Source: Mycolicibacterium stellerae (GTDB lineage Bacteria > Actinomycetota > Actinomycetes > Mycobacteriales > Mycobacteriaceae). Taken from it: a stretch of 64,000 nucleotides of DNA. The DNA is taken from the NCBI RefSeq assembly GCF_003719305.1, contig NZ_RARC01000002.1, positions 310,001-374,000 of the forward strand, given 5' to 3'. Positions 28,445 through 37,510 of this stretch are shown in pieces (the first letter of the stretch is position 1; every line of letters starts with the position of its first letter). The position numbers and the translations under genes are program-made. The notes under the pieces are model-generated. The model was not told where the DNA came from. It did not search any database and worked only from the letters and a program-made list of their open reading frames with translations.

Positions 28445-28596
28445 CTGTACCTCTTATTTCTTTGCTATGCGATCCCTCCCCTCATCAGGCGTGTAGCGCC
28501 TCGGGTTAGTACTGCATTACTTAACTACTTACAACTCACTACCGACACAGTGGTCCGTGCTGGCGCGGATGAGCTGCGGTCATCGACGCCAACAGA
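28445..28596 (-). promoter_or_regulatory. AT-richer leader of the CBASS operon
   Basis: The 152 bases between the nrdE stop and the CD-NTase start are visibly more AT-rich than the flanks. On the minus strand they hold TTGTAAGTAGTTAAGTAATG, which can supply promoter elements, and a small stem AGGCG-TGTAG-CGCCT at 28487-28501. The operon promoter must lie here or read in from nrdE. No operator is obvious. Confidence 0.4.
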
Positions 28597-28642
28597 TCAC
28601 AGCATGCAGCTGACGCAACCCTCCACCTCGGTACCTTCCAGC
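28597..28642. repeat. intact nrdE 3' end, direct-repeat partner of 24738-24782
   Basis: Last 46 bases of nrdE, about three-quarters identical to the remnant at 24738-24782 in the same orientation, 3.86 kb away. The pair brackets the four CBASS genes with only short spacers. The repeats may be the attachment-site-like ends of the inserted segment. Confidence 0.7.
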
Positions 28643-30768
28643 GCCATCTGACGCAGCCGGATGTAGTACAAGGTCTTGATTCCCTTGCGCCAGGCGTAGA
28701 TCTGCGCCTTGTTGACGTCGCGGGTGCTGGCGGTGTCCTTGAAGAACAGCGTCAGCGACAGCCCCTGATCCACGTGCTGGGTGGCCGCGGCGTAGGTGTC
28801 GATGACCTTCTCGTAGCCGATTTCGTAGGCGTCCTCGTAGTACTCGAGGTTCTCGTTGGTCATGTACGGCGCCGGGTAGTACACCCGCCCGATCTTGCCC
28901 TCCTTGCGGATCTCCACCTTTGACGCGATCGGGTGGATCGACGACGTCGAGTGGTTGATGTAGGAGATCGACCCGGTCGGCGGCACGGCCTGCAGGTTCT
29001 GGTTGTAGATCCCGTGCTTGCCCACCGACTCCTTGAGTTTCGCCCAATCCTCTTGCGTGGGAACGTGAATATCCGCTTTGGCGAACAGTTCACGCACCTT
29101 GTCGGTCTTGGGCTCCCACACCTCCTCGGTGTACTTGTCGAAGAACTCGCCCGACGCGTACTTCGAGTTCTCGAAACCCTTGAAGTACGATCCGCGTTCG
29201 ATCGCGATCCGGTTAGATGCCCGAATCGCGTGATACAGCACGGTATAGAAGTAGATGTTGGTGAAGTCGATGCCTTCTTCAGAGCCGTAGAAGATCCGCT
29301 CCCGCGCCAGGTAGCCGTGCAGGTTCATCTGCCCGAGACCGATCGCGTGGGAGTCGTTGTTGCCCTGCTCGATCGACGGCACCGACCAGATGTGGGTCTG
29401 ATCGCTCACCGCGGTCAGGCCCCGAATCGCCACCTCGATGGACTGCGCGAAGTCCGGCGAGTCCATCGTCTTGGCGATGTTCATCGAACCGAGGTTGCAC
29501 GAGATGTCCTTGCCGACTTTGGCATAGGACAGGTCGTCGTTGAACACCGACGGCGTCGACACCTGCAGGATCTCCGAGCACAGGTTGCTGTGGGTGATCT
29601 TGCCCTCGATCGGGTTGGCCCGGTTCACCGTGTCCTCGTACATGATGTACGGGTAGCCCGACTCGAACTGCAGCTCGGCCAGCGTCTGGAAGAACTCACG
29701 CGCCTTGATCTTGGTCTTGCGGATCCGCGCGTCGTCGACCATCTCGTAGTACTTCTCGGTCACCGAGATGTCGGCGAACGGCACACCGTGGACGCGTTCG
29801 ACGTCGTAGGGCGAGAAGAGGTACATGTCCTCGTTCTTCTTCGCCAGCTCGAAGGTGATGTCGGGGATCACGACGCCCAGCGAGAGCGTCTTGATGCGGA
29901 TCTTCTCGTCGGCGTTCTCACGCTTGGTGTCCAGGAACCGGTAGATGTCGGGATGGTGCGCGTGCAGATACACCGCACCCGCGCCCTGACGCGCCCCGAG
30001 CTGGTTGGCGTAGGAGAACGAGTCCTCGAGCAGCTTCATGATCGGGATGACGCCCGAGCTCTGGTTCTCGATGTTCTTGATCGGCGCGCCGTGCTCGCGA
30101 ATGTTGGACAGCAGCAACGCAACTCCGCCGCCGCGCTTGGACAGCTGCAGCGCCGAATTGATGGAGCGCCCGATGGACTCCATGTTGTCCTCGATTCGAA
30201 GCAAAAAGCAGCTCACTGGCTCGCCGCGCTGCTTCTTGCCCGAGTTCAAGAACGTCGGGGTGGCCGGCTGGAAGCGACCGTCGATGATCTCGTCGACGAG
30301 CTTCTCGGCCAGCACGGTGTCGCCCGCCGCCAATGTCAGCGACACCATGACGACCCGGTCCTCGAACCGCTCGAGATAGCGCTTCCCGTCGAACGTCTTC
30401 AGCGTGTAGGAGGTGTAGTACTTGAACGCGCCGAGGAAGGTCGGGAACCGGAACTTCTTGGCATAGGCCCGGTCGAGCAGCGTCTTGACGAAGTTGCGCG
30501 AGTACTGGTCGAGCACCTCGCGCTCGTAGTAGTTCTCCTTGATCAGGTAGTCGAGCTTCTCGTCGACGTCATGGAAGAACACCGTGTTCTGGTTGACGTG
30601 CTCCCGGAAGTACTGGTGGGCGGCTTCGCGGTCCTTTTCGAACTGAATCTTGCCGTCGGCGTCATACAGATTCAGCATCGCGTTGAGCGCGTGATAGTCC
30701 GTCTCGCCCGGCAACGCGCCCGGCGCAACGGTGGTTACAGGCTCTGCAGCTGTGACGGTTGGTGACAC
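28597..30768 (-). CDS. nrdE: class Ib ribonucleotide reductase large subunit NrdE
   Basis: 723-residue catalytic subunit that reduces ribonucleoside diphosphates. The active-site segment [10 protein letters not shown] supplies the Asn-Cys-Glu triad, ISCNLGS and RGEPVSCF carry the redox cysteines, and the C-terminus ends CVSCML, the swinging arm that receives electrons from NrdH. Sequence is very close to remembered M. tuberculosis NrdE (Rv3051c). GTG 30768 (SPTVTAAEP) has AAGGA upstream and overlaps nrdI by 34 bases; a frame to 30867 is not supported. Its 3' end is the left boundary of the CBASS island. Confidence 0.97.
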   Translation of the reverse strand: MSPTVTAAEPVTTVAPGALPGETDYHALNAMLNLYDADGKIQFEKDREAAHQYFREHVNQNTVFFHDVDEKLDYLIKENYYEREVLDQYSRNFVKTLLDRAYAKKFRFPTFLGAFKYYTSYTLKTFDGKRYLERFEDRVVMVSLTLAAGDTVLAEKLVDEIIDGRFQPATPTFLNSGKKQRGEPVSCFLLRIEDNMESIGRSINSALQLSKRGGGVALLLSNIREHGAPIKNIENQSSGVIPIMKLLEDSFSYANQLGARQGAGAVYLHAHHPDIYRFLDTKRENADEKIRIKTLSLGVVIPDITFELAKKNEDMYLFSPYDVERVHGVPFADISVTEKYYEMVDDARIRKTKIKAREFFQTLAELQFESGYPYIMYEDTVNRANPIEGKITHSNLCSEILQVSTPSVFNDDLSYAKVGKDISCNLGSMNIAKTMDSPDFAQSIEVAIRGLTAVSDQTHIWSVPSIEQGNNDSHAIGLGQMNLHGYLARERIFYGSEEGIDFTNIYFYTVLYHAIRASNRIAIERGSYFKGFENSKYASGEFFDKYTEEVWEPKTDKVRELFAKADIHVPTQEDWAKLKESVGKHGIYNQNLQAVPPTGSISYINHSTSSIHPIASKVEIRKEGKIGRVYYPAPYMTNENLEYYEDAYEIGYEKVIDTYAAATQHVDQGLSLTLFFKDTASTRDVNKAQIYAWRKGIKTLYYIRLRQMALEGTEVEGCVSCML

Positions 30769-31184
30769 GTCTGGTCCTTCCAGAATTCTTCCAAACCCGC
30801 GCGGACGGCTTGCACGTCGTCCGGGGTTCCCATCAGTTCGAAGCGGTACAGGTACGGCACTCCGCATTTGCGGGAGACCACGTCTCCCGCGTAGGCGAAC
30901 TCCGCACCGAAGTTGTTGTTGCCTGCCGCGATGACGCCGCGGATCAGCGAGCGGTTGTGCTCGTTGTTGAGGAAGGCGATGACCTGCTTAGGGACATAGC
31001 CTCCGTCGTTGATGTTCGGTGTGGCGCGTCCACCGCCGTAGGTGGGCAGCACCAGCACGTACGGCTCGTCGACCTCGATGCGCCCGTGCAGCGGGATCCG
31101 GATGGCGGGCACACCGAGCTTTTCGACGAATCGGTGGGTGTTTTCCGACACGCTGGAGAAGTAGACGACGTTGCACCCTGTCAT
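30735..31184 (-). CDS. nrdI: flavodoxin-like NrdI
   Basis: 149-residue flavodoxin that supplies the oxidant for assembling the dimanganese-tyrosyl cofactor of Nrd[17 protein letters not shown] at 8-23 is the phosphate-binding loop; LPTYGGG and [11 protein letters not shown] are the FMN-contact loops typical of NrdI. It overlaps the nrdE start and follows nrdH by 39 bases (nrdH-nrdI-nrdE operon). Confidence 0.95.
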   Translation of the reverse strand: MTGCNVVYFSSVSENTHRFVEKLGVPAIRIPLHGRIEVDEPYVLVLPTYGGGRATPNINDGGYVPKQVIAFLNNEHNRSLIRGVIAAGNNNFGAEFAYAGDVVSRKCGVPYLYRFELMGTPDDVQAVRAGLEEFWKDQTCHQPSQLQSL

Positions 31185-31223
31185 CTCGGCGGCCCTCCTT
31201 CCCCTCGACTGTCGGACGGGCGA

Positions 31224-31466
31224 TTATGCGGTGAGTACCCCGGCGCCGTTCAAAGCCTTGATGCGATCGGGACGGAAGCCCGACCAGTGCTCGTTGCCCG
31301 CCACCACGACGGGTGCCTGCAGGTAGCCCAGCGCCATGACGTAGTCACGGGCCTCGGAGTCGATGGAGATGTCCACCTTGTCGAAGGCGATGCCCTGCTT
31401 CTCCAGCGCCTTGTAGGTGGCGTTGCACTGCACGCATGCCGGCTTGGTGTACACGGTGATGTTCAT
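31224..31466 (-). CDS. nrdH: glutaredoxin-like NrdH
   Basis: 80-residue thioredoxin-fold electron donor for NrdE. Redox motif CVQC at 11-14, and the WSGFRPDRIK segment typical of NrdH near 61-70. ATG 31466 fits the family's normal start (MNITVYTKPAC); the longer frame to 31667 has no homology. First gene of the nrdHIE operon. Confidence 0.95.
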   Translation of the reverse strand: MNITVYTKPACVQCNATYKALEKQGIAFDKVDISIDSEARDYVMALGYLQAPVVVAGNEHWSGFRPDRIKALNGAGVLTA

Positions 31467-31885
31467 CTGCGGTACGGCTCCTCTGCGAACGGAACTAGAC
31501 ACTGACTGGCAACTGACCGGGTAAAGCTTCTCGCTCAGGTTCAGCGAGCCGTGGGCCCTCAAAATTCCGGTCGCCCGAGCTGCTTGGCCGACTGGTCGGG
31601 ACACCGATTCCGCCGGGTTCTGCACTCCGGCCGGCCTCCGAACCGTGGGGGTCTGTCGGTTCGCCAAACACTACACCTAGTGTCGGACAATCCGAAGAGA
31701 TACCACATCTTCTAAACAACATTTATGGAATTCCCTGGTCGTAAGCCCATCCGCGGCGACACCCCCGGCGTGTCACACATCACATCGAGGACGTGTCGCC
31801 CGTCGTTCACCGGTTTACCACCGGGCACCGACAACCAGCCAGGGCCGGATCGTCACGGTGACGTAACAGCAAAGCCGCCAGAAGG
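31467..31885 (-). promoter_or_regulatory. nrdHIE upstream region (419 bases without a gene) with NrdR-like boxes
   Basis: Holds ACACTACACCTAGTGT at 31668-31683, a strong NrdR-box match with perfect ACACTA/TAGTGT arms, and a much weaker partner starting 32 bp further at 31700-31715. The first box is about 200 bases before nrdH, which implies a long leader if the promoter is there. A 13-bp palindrome CGTCAC-G-GTGACG (31851-31863) lies near the GMC gene end. No small gene was recognised. Confidence 0.55.
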
Positions 31886-33610
31886 TTATGGACGCGACCC
31901 GTCGGCGGCGTCGCGACGGCCCTGCAGGATCCCCTCGATATTGCGCTCGGCGAGCGCGGTGATCGACATGAACGGGTTGCAGCCGAGGTAACCCGGGATC
32001 AGCGACGCATCATTGACGAAAAGGTTGTCGTATCCCTTGACCCGCCCGAAGCCGTCGGTGGCTCTACCCCGAACGGCGCCCCCAAGCGGGTGCACGGTGT
32101 GCGGTGCGAAGACCTTGCCGTCGAAGATGTCGTCGCGGTAGTCGACACCGTTGGCGGCGACCACCTTGTCGAATACGGCCTTCGCCCTGACGGTCAGATT
32201 CTCCGTATGGCCTTCCGGCCAGTTGATGCCGACGGCGTCGGCCGCCCTGTCATAGGTGATGTCCGCGCGGTCGCCGGTCCTCACCATCGCGTAGTAACCG
32301 AGCGCATGGGTTTCGACCGGAAGAGGGATCGAGAAGACGCTGGCATACACCGGGTTGTCAGGGTCACCGCGACCATCGAGGTTGATCATCCCCATCAGCG
32401 ACTGTTGGGTCCCTGTCGGGTCGGCTTCGCTCGTCAGATGCGAAACCATGACGTCGCCGTTGTTGCCGTAACCGTGACCGATCTCCTCGCTGAGGTCCGG
32501 CAGCGCGCCGGTGTCACGGGCCCGCAGCAGGATCTGCGAGGTGCCGAGTACACCCGCGCTCAAATAAAGCTGATCGCATCCCAGCTCATCGCGCGCCACC
32601 TCTGTCCCCCATCGGTCGATTTCACGAATCGACACCACATACTCACCCGAGGGCTCGCGGCGGATCCCGGTTACTTCGGTCAACGGCCGCAGCTTGACGT
32701 TGCCGGTCGCCAACGCCGCCGCGATGTAGGTCTGGTCGACGCCGCCGAAGCGCCCGAAATTGTTGCCGTACTGCTGCTCGAAGTCGAGTGCAGAGCGCGG
32801 AACCCGGCCGGCCTCTTCCTGCTTCATGTAATCGAACGAATATGCGCTCGCGTTGTAGTCGACGCCGTATCCGGCGGCCTGCGCGTACTGACGCCCGACC
32901 CGGGCATATTGGAAGTACGGCGTCTCCTCGAACCAGTCCATGTCACGGTTATTGATCCGCAGCATGTCGGCCGCGCGACCGATGTAGGTGCCGAACTCTT
33001 CGGCAGCGATGTCGGGAAAGGCCGCACGAACCTGGTCGACAGTCGGCACCGCGGCGATCGCCGCGTTGATCATCGATCCGCCGCCGACGCCGATGCCGCG
33101 GAACACGGTGTGCGCACCGTGTTCCGACTTGTCACAGATACCAGCCTGGACCGGCTGGGGCGACGGGGCATTCTTGGCGACCTGCTCGACGGAGACGCCC
33201 ATATACGACGGCACAAGGCTGGGCGGGACGTCTGAGAACCAGCCGGCACGGGTGTCGGCAGGCAGCATCCGGGTGAACCGCCTGCCGTCATCGTCGGGTG
33301 TATCCCAGTGCCTGCCCTTCTCCAGGATCAGGGTCTGCACGCTGGCCTGGCCAAGCCTCAACGCCGAAACGCCACCGCCGTAACCACTGCCCACCACGAT
33401 CGCCGAATAGTGGCTTCGCGAGACCGGCGGGGACGGCCGACGACGCATTTCCACGAATCCGGCCCCGACGGCTGCGCCCACAGCAACGCCGAGGGAGGTG
33501 CACAGGAACCGTCTCCGGGACAGCGTCCTTTGGGTCAGCTGCTGAGGTGCACGGACCGGGTGTCCGATCGGCAACTTGTCGGTGATCTGCAAATCTGGCG
33601 AATATTGCAT
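31886..33610 (-). CDS. GMC-family (cholesterol-oxidase-like) FAD oxidoreductase, Tat-exported
   Basis: 574-residue flavoprotein with a twin-arginine signal (SRRRFL at 31-36 and a hydrophobic stretch to ~51), FAD motif GSGYGGG at 74-80, a VGGGSMIN loop, and a C-terminal HPLGGA...NDASLIPG segment as in cholesterol oxidase and related GMC oxidases. It oxidises an alcohol to a ketone or aldehyde outside the membrane. It lies 15 bases beyond the rubredoxin gene on the same strand and next to alkB, so it may act on alcohols made by AlkB; a sterol is the alternative. Confidence 0.85.
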   Translation of the reverse strand: MQYSPDLQITDKLPIGHPVRAPQQLTQRTLSRRRFLCTSLGVAVGAAVGAGFVEMRRRPSPPVSRSHYSAIVVGSGYGGGVSALRLGQASVQTLILEKGRHWDTPDDDGRRFTRMLPADTRAGWFSDVPPSLVPSYMGVSVEQVAKNAPSPQPVQAGICDKSEHGAHTVFRGIGVGGGSMINAAIAAVPTVDQVRAAFPDIAAEEFGTYIGRAADMLRINNRDMDWFEETPYFQYARVGRQYAQAAGYGVDYNASAYSFDYMKQEEAGRVPRSALDFEQQYGNNFGRFGGVDQTYIAAALATGNVKLRPLTEVTGIRREPSGEYVVSIREIDRWGTEVARDELGCDQLYLSAGVLGTSQILLRARDTGALPDLSEEIGHGYGNNGDVMVSHLTSEADPTGTQQSLMGMINLDGRGDPDNPVYASVFSIPLPVETHALGYYAMVRTGDRADITYDRAADAVGINWPEGHTENLTVRAKAVFDKVVAANGVDYRDDIFDGKVFAPHTVHPLGGAVRGRATDGFGRVKGYDNLFVNDASLIPGYLGCNPFMSITALAERNIEGILQGRRDAADGSRP

Positions 33611-33625
33611 ATTTAACCATAATCG

Positions 33626-33817
33626 CTAGGTATGGGCCCGGGGAGTCGAGGCACCGGTTCGAATGACGAAGTCGAGCTTGTCGCGTACACCACAGTCTGG
33701 ACAGTTCCAGTCGTTCGGAACTTCGGACCACGGAGTCCCGGCCGGGAATCCGTCACGGGCGTTAGCTGTGGTTTCACGGTAGCGATATTCACATTCAGGG
33801 CATTGCGCCGATATCAC
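33626..33817 (-). CDS. rubredoxin (AlkG type)
   Basis: 63-residue one-iron electron carrier. Fe ligands C6 and C9 (CPECEYRY) and C39 and C42 (CPDCGVRDKLDF), with the PAGTPWSEVPNDW stretch between them. AlkG-type rubredoxins pass electrons to AlkB. GTG 33817 follows AGGGAGA. The gene is divergent from alkB, whereas they are usually co-directional. No rubredoxin reductase is in the window. Confidence 0.92.
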   Translation of the reverse strand: MISAQCPECEYRYRETTANARDGFPAGTPWSEVPNDWNCPDCGVRDKLDFVIRTGASTPRAHT

Positions 33818-33946
33818 AAGCGTCTCCCTTCGTCCGCGAGGCGAGTTTGTCCGCAGGCCACACCGCTACTTCTTTTGGCTACGGGTTGAATACATTAGCT
33901 TTCTTTTGTAGTTTGCGATAGTCATGTTGGCAACGAAACGGGAATC

Positions 33947-35143
33947 ATGGCATCACCGTCGCGCACGCAGCAGCAGGAGCATCAGGAGCTCGGTGAGCCC
34001 TGCCGCAAAGCCGCAAAGGAAGCCGGGTGGCGGGACAGGAAACGATATTTCTGGCTACTGGCGCCGGTCGTGCCGTCGCTCGTCGCGGATTCGTGGTTCC
34101 TGGTGCAGGTGACAGGTCAGGACCTGTTCTGGTGGTTCGGGCCGATCTTGACGTTCCTCGTCATTCCGGTACTCGACCATCTGGTCGGAGCCGATGCCGA
34201 AAACCCTCCCGACAGCGCACTGGCATGGCTGGAGAACGACCGCTTCTATCGCTGGGTCAACTTTCTCTACCTGCCCGGCCAATATCTCTCGCTGATCTTC
34301 GCGTGCTGGATGTTGGCGGGCGGCGGTTGGGTCGCCATGTCGTTCGTGGACAAACTCGGGCTGATGTTCACCGTGGGGATCATCGGCGGAATCGCGATCA
34401 GTACCGCACATGAACTCGGACACCGGCGGGCGGGCCTGGAGCGCAGGTTGAGCAAGATCGCACTCGCACAGTCGGGTTACGGGCATTTCTTCGTCGAACA
34501 CAACCGTGGACATCACGCCAGGGTCGCCACACCGGAGGACCCCGCGAGTTCACATCTCGGGGAAACCCTCTACGCGTTCATCGGCCGGTCGGTGACCGGC
34601 GGTGCGCTATCGGCCTGGCGAATCGAACGTGCCCGATTTGCCCGGATCGGGACGTCGCACTGGAGCCTTCGCAACGACGTGCTCAACGCCTGGATTCTGA
34701 CGCTCGTGCTGTTCACGGTCCTCGTCGGTTGGTTCGGAGTCGTTGTGCTGCCATGGCTTATCGGCCAGGCGGTCATCGGCTTTTGCATGCTGGAGAGTGT
34801 CAACTACCTCGAGCACTACGGGCTGCGGCGGCAGAAGCGCGCCGACGGGCGCTACGAAAGGGTGAGCGCCTCACACAGTTGGAACAGCAACACCATCGTC
34901 GCCAACGTGTGCCTGTTCCATCTTCAACGCCACTCCGATCACCACGCCCATCCGCTGCGCCGCTACCAGACACTTCGTCACGCCGACGAGGCGCCGCAGC
35001 TGCCATCCGGTTACGCGACCATGATCCTGGTCGCCATGATCCCGCCGCTATGGCGCCACATCATGGACCGGCGCGTGATCGACCACTATGGCGGTCAGGT
35101 GCAGCTGGCCGCCCTGAGTCCGCGCTACGCGAAGTGCAGGTGA
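33947..35143 (+). CDS. alkB: alkane 1-monooxygenase AlkB
   Basis: 398-residue membrane di-iron hydroxylase that converts n-alkanes to 1-alkanols. All histidine boxes are present: HELGH at 155-159, EHNRGHH at 184-190, LQRHSDHH at 326-333, plus NYLEHYGL at 286-293. Six membrane segments can be traced between residues 35 and 275. Electrons would come from the rubredoxin at 33626. It converges with the FMN reductase gene (3 bases apart). The alkane set separates nrdH from the Rv3054c-like gene, which are adjacent in M. tuberculosis. Confidence 0.93.
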   Translation: MASPSRTQQQEHQELGEPCRKAAKEAGWRDRKRYFWLLAPVVPSLVADSWFLVQVTGQDLFWWFGPILTFLVIPVLDHLVGADAENPPDSALAWLENDRFYRWVNFLYLPGQYLSLIFACWMLAGGGWVAMSFVDKLGLMFTVGIIGGIAISTAHELGHRRAGLERRLSKIALAQSGYGHFFVEHNRGHHARVATPEDPASSHLGETLYAFIGRSVTGGALSAWRIERARFARIGTSHWSLRNDVLNAWILTLVLFTVLVGWFGVVVLPWLIGQAVIGFCMLESVNYLEHYGLRRQKRADGRYERVSASHSWNSNTIVANVCLFHLQRHSDHHAHPLRRYQTLRHADEAPQLPSGYATMILVAMIPPLWRHIMDRRVIDHYGGQVQLAALSPRYAKCR

Positions 35144-35145
35144 GG

Positions 35146-35688
35146 TCAGCCGACTTCGGCGGCGAGCTTGCCCACGATGCTGCGCAGCGTCTCAGCGACC
35201 TCAGCGTTCTCGCGCGGGTGCTTTCCGTCGAGCGACTTGAACCGCACCGAGAGCTTGAGGTCCTCGACGATCCGCGGGCCCGCGAACCCGAAGGACTTGC
35301 GGGTCTCGTCGTGCGCCCACACACCGCCGTATTGACCGAACGACCCGCCGATGACGGCTGCGGGCTTACCCTTCAGCGCGCCGTTGCCGAATGGGCGGGA
35401 CAGCCAGTCGATGGCGTTCTTCAGCACGCCGGGAATGCTGCCGTTGTATTCAGGGGTGACGACGAGCGCGGCGTCGGCGTCGGCTGCGGCCTCGCGCAGC
35501 GCGACGACGGAGGCAGGCACGTTCTCGTTGTCGATGTCTTCGTTGTAGAACGGCAGGTCGCCCAGCCCCTCGACCACCGTCACTGTGACCCCGTCCGGTG
35601 CGGTCTCTGCGGCCAACTCGGCCAGCTGCCGATTGATCGACGCGGCACGCAGGCTTCCTACCAGCGCCAATATCTTGACGTCCGCCAT
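35146..35688 (-). CDS. NADPH-dependent FMN reductase
   Basis: 180-residue flavodoxin-fold protein of the NADPH:FMN/quinone reductase family, like Rv3054c. LVGSLRAASINRQLAE is the FMN phosphate loop; TPEYNGSIPGVLKNAIDW is the family signature; GSFGQYGGVWA is a further FMN-contact loop. ATG 35688 (MADVKILAL) is chosen over the frame to 35808, which would cross the palindrome at 35768. Divergent from a TetR gene that may control it. Confidence 0.9.
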   Translation of the reverse strand: MADVKILALVGSLRAASINRQLAELAAETAPDGVTVTVVEGLGDLPFYNEDIDNENVPASVVALREAAADADAALVVTPEYNGSIPGVLKNAIDWLSRPFGNGALKGKPAAVIGGSFGQYGGVWAHDETRKSFGFAGPRIVEDLKLSVRFKSLDGKHPRENAEVAETLRSIVGKLAAEVG

Positions 35689-35767
35689 TGCCAGTTCCCT
35701 TCGATGTGTTTGCGTTCGGCCAGCCGATCGCCGCGGACCCTCGTGGCCCATCCTCGCACGACCCAAC

Positions 35768-35781
35768 CGGACCATGGTCCG
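35768..35781. promoter_or_regulatory. 14-bp palindrome CGGACCATGGTCCG, likely TetR operator
   Basis: Perfect palindrome between the FMN reductase (start 35688) and the TetR gene (start 35811). The location fits an operator for divergent control; function inferred. Confidence 0.5.
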
Positions 35782-35810
35782 TTTTATTCCGGCTGCGTTA
35801 AAGTGCACAA

Positions 35811-36410
35811 ATGAGCATCACGCCGCTGGGCGGGCTGCCGGTGTCCACGCCGCAGGAGCGGGGCGACGCCGCGCGCAACCGGGTCCTGCTGCTCGACGCC
35901 GCCCGTCGGCTCATCGCCGAACGGGGCGCGGATGCGGTCTCGATGGACGACATCGCCGTGGCGGCAGGCGTCGGCAAGGGCACCGTGTTCCGCCGGTTCG
36001 GCAGCCGGGCCGGGCTGATGATGGTGCTGCTCGACGAGGACGAGCGGGCGATCCAGGAGGCGTTTCTGTTCGGCCCCCCGCCGCTGGGGCCGGACGCGCC
36101 GCCACTGGAACGCTTGCTGGCCTTCGGCCGCGCCCGGCTGTGCTTCGCCGACACCCATCACGAACTGCTCTCGGCGGCCAACCGGGATCCGCAGAGCCGC
36201 TATGGCGCCCCGGCCATGGTGCAGCACACGCACGTCCGGCTTCTTCTCGCCACCGCGGGCACCACCGGTGACCTCGACGCGCAGACCGACGCGCTGCTTG
36301 CGCTTCTCGACGCCGACTACGTCCATCACCAGCTCGCCGACCGCGGCGAAACGCTGGAATCCCTCGGTGACAAATGGGAGAGCTTGGCGCGCAAGCTCTG
36401 TGGCAATTGA
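35811..36410 (+). CDS. TetR family transcriptional regulator
   Basis: 199-residue TetR regulator in the place of Rv3055. HTH at about residues 20-65 (LLLDAARRLIAERG ... MDDIAVAAGVGKGTVFRRF). Its stop TGA overlaps the TTG start of dinB2 (TTGA), so the two may be translationally coupled. Confidence 0.88.
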   Translation: MSITPLGGLPVSTPQERGDAARNRVLLLDAARRLIAERGADAVSMDDIAVAAGVGKGTVFRRFGSRAGLMMVLLDEDERAIQEAFLFGPPPLGPDAPPLERLLAFGRARLCFADTHHELLSAANRDPQSRYGAPAMVQHTHVRLLLATAGTTGDLDAQTDALLALLDADYVHHQLADRGETLESLGDKWESLARKLCGN

Positions 36411-37483
36411 CTCAGTGGATCCTGCACGTCGACCTCGACCAGTTCCAGGCCGCGGTCGAAGTACGCCGCAACCCCGAACTCGATGGCCTGCCGATCATCG
36501 TCGGCGGCAACGGTGACCCTACCGAGCCGCGCAAGGTCGTAACCTGCGCGTCGTATCCGGCACGCGCGTTCGGTGTGCACGCAGGGATGCCGCTACGAAC
36601 GGCGGCGCGCAGATGTCCCGACGCGGTATTCCTGCCGCTGGATACCGACGCCTACGATGCGGCCTCCGAGGAGGTGATGGGCCTGCTGCGCGATTTCGGC
36701 CACCCAGTCGAGGTCTGGGGCTGGGACGAGGCCTACGTCGGCGCCGAGCTGAACCGATCCGAGGACCCGATCAAGCTGGCGGAACAGATTCGCGAGGTCG
36801 TCGCGGCGGGAACCGGCCTAACGTGTTCGGTCGGCATCAGCGACAACAAGCAGCGCGCGAAGGTCGCCACCGGGTTCGGCAAGCCGGGGCGCACGTCAGG
36901 AGCAGATGAAGCACCGGGCATCTACCAGTTGACCGAGTCCAACTGGATGGCGGTGATGGGCGACCGCGAGGTCGACGCATTGTGGGGTGTGGGCCCCAAG
37001 ACAGCCAAAAAGCTTGCCGGGCTGGGCATTACCACCGTCGCCGATCTCGCTGCCACCGATGCGACCCTGCTGACGTCGACATTCGGGCCGACCACCGGCC
37101 TCTGGATCCTGCTGCTGGCCAAGGGCGGCGGCGACGCGACGGTCAGCGCCCAACCGTGGGTGGCCCGGTCCCGAAGCCACGTCGTCACCTTCCCCGAGGA
37201 CTTGACGCAGCGCGCCGAAATCGACGCGGCCGTGGTCGATCTCGCCAGGCAGACCCTCGCCGAGATCGTCGATCAGGGTCGCGTGGTCACCCGGGTCGGT
37301 GTGACGGTGCGCACCAAGACGTTTTTCACCAGGACGAAGATCCGCAAGCTCGCGACGGCAGGCACCGACGGTGACCTCATCACCCAGACGGCGCTGCAGC
37401 TGCTCGACCAGTTCGAGCTGGACCGTCCCGTCCGGCTGCTCGGTGTGCGGCTGGAGCTCGCGCCGCCGCCGGGCGGCTACTGA
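36407..37483 (+). CDS. dinB2: Y-family DNA polymerase DinB2
   Basis: 358-residue translesion polymerase of the DinB/Pol IV family (Rv3056-like). Catalytic acids D9 (HVDLDQF), D107 and E108 (WGWDEAY); a helix-hairpin-helix (LWGVGPKTAKKLAGLGI) follows the palm. TTG 36407 gives MTQWILHVDLDQF as in other mycobacterial DinB2 proteins; ATG 36374 would add 11 residues inside the TetR gene. Residue 14, the steric-gate position, is Gln, not an aromatic. M. smegmatis DinB2 has Leu there and uses ribonucleotides readily. Confidence 0.92.
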   Translation: MTQWILHVDLDQFQAAVEVRRNPELDGLPIIVGGNGDPTEPRKVVTCASYPARAFGVHAGMPLRTAARRCPDAVFLPLDTDAYDAASEEVMGLLRDFGHPVEVWGWDEAYVGAELNRSEDPIKLAEQIREVVAAGTGLTCSVGISDNKQRAKVATGFGKPGRTSGADEAPGIYQLTESNWMAVMGDREVDALWGVGPKTAKKLAGLGITTVADLAATDATLLTSTFGPTTGLWILLLAKGGGDATVSAQPWVARSRSHVVTFPEDLTQRAEIDAAVVDLARQTLAEIVDQGRVVTRVGVTVRTKTFFTRTKIRKLATAGTDGDLITQTALQLLDQFELDRPVRLLGVRLELAPPPGGY

Positions 37484-37510
37484 GTCAGACCCGGGCAATA
37501 CCCTCGGCAC

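Noticed and set aside
24653..28596. Integrase, transposase or tRNA that would explain the island
   Set aside because: None was found by reading both strands; insertion is argued only from the repeated nrdE ends.
28933..30765. 610-codon plus-strand frame opposite nrdE
   Set aside because: Shadow of nrdE; no RBS or domain, and nrdE is certain.
31725..31991. 88-codon plus-strand frame before the GMC gene
   Set aside because: No RBS, no homology, and it runs into the 3' end of the GMC gene on the opposite strand.
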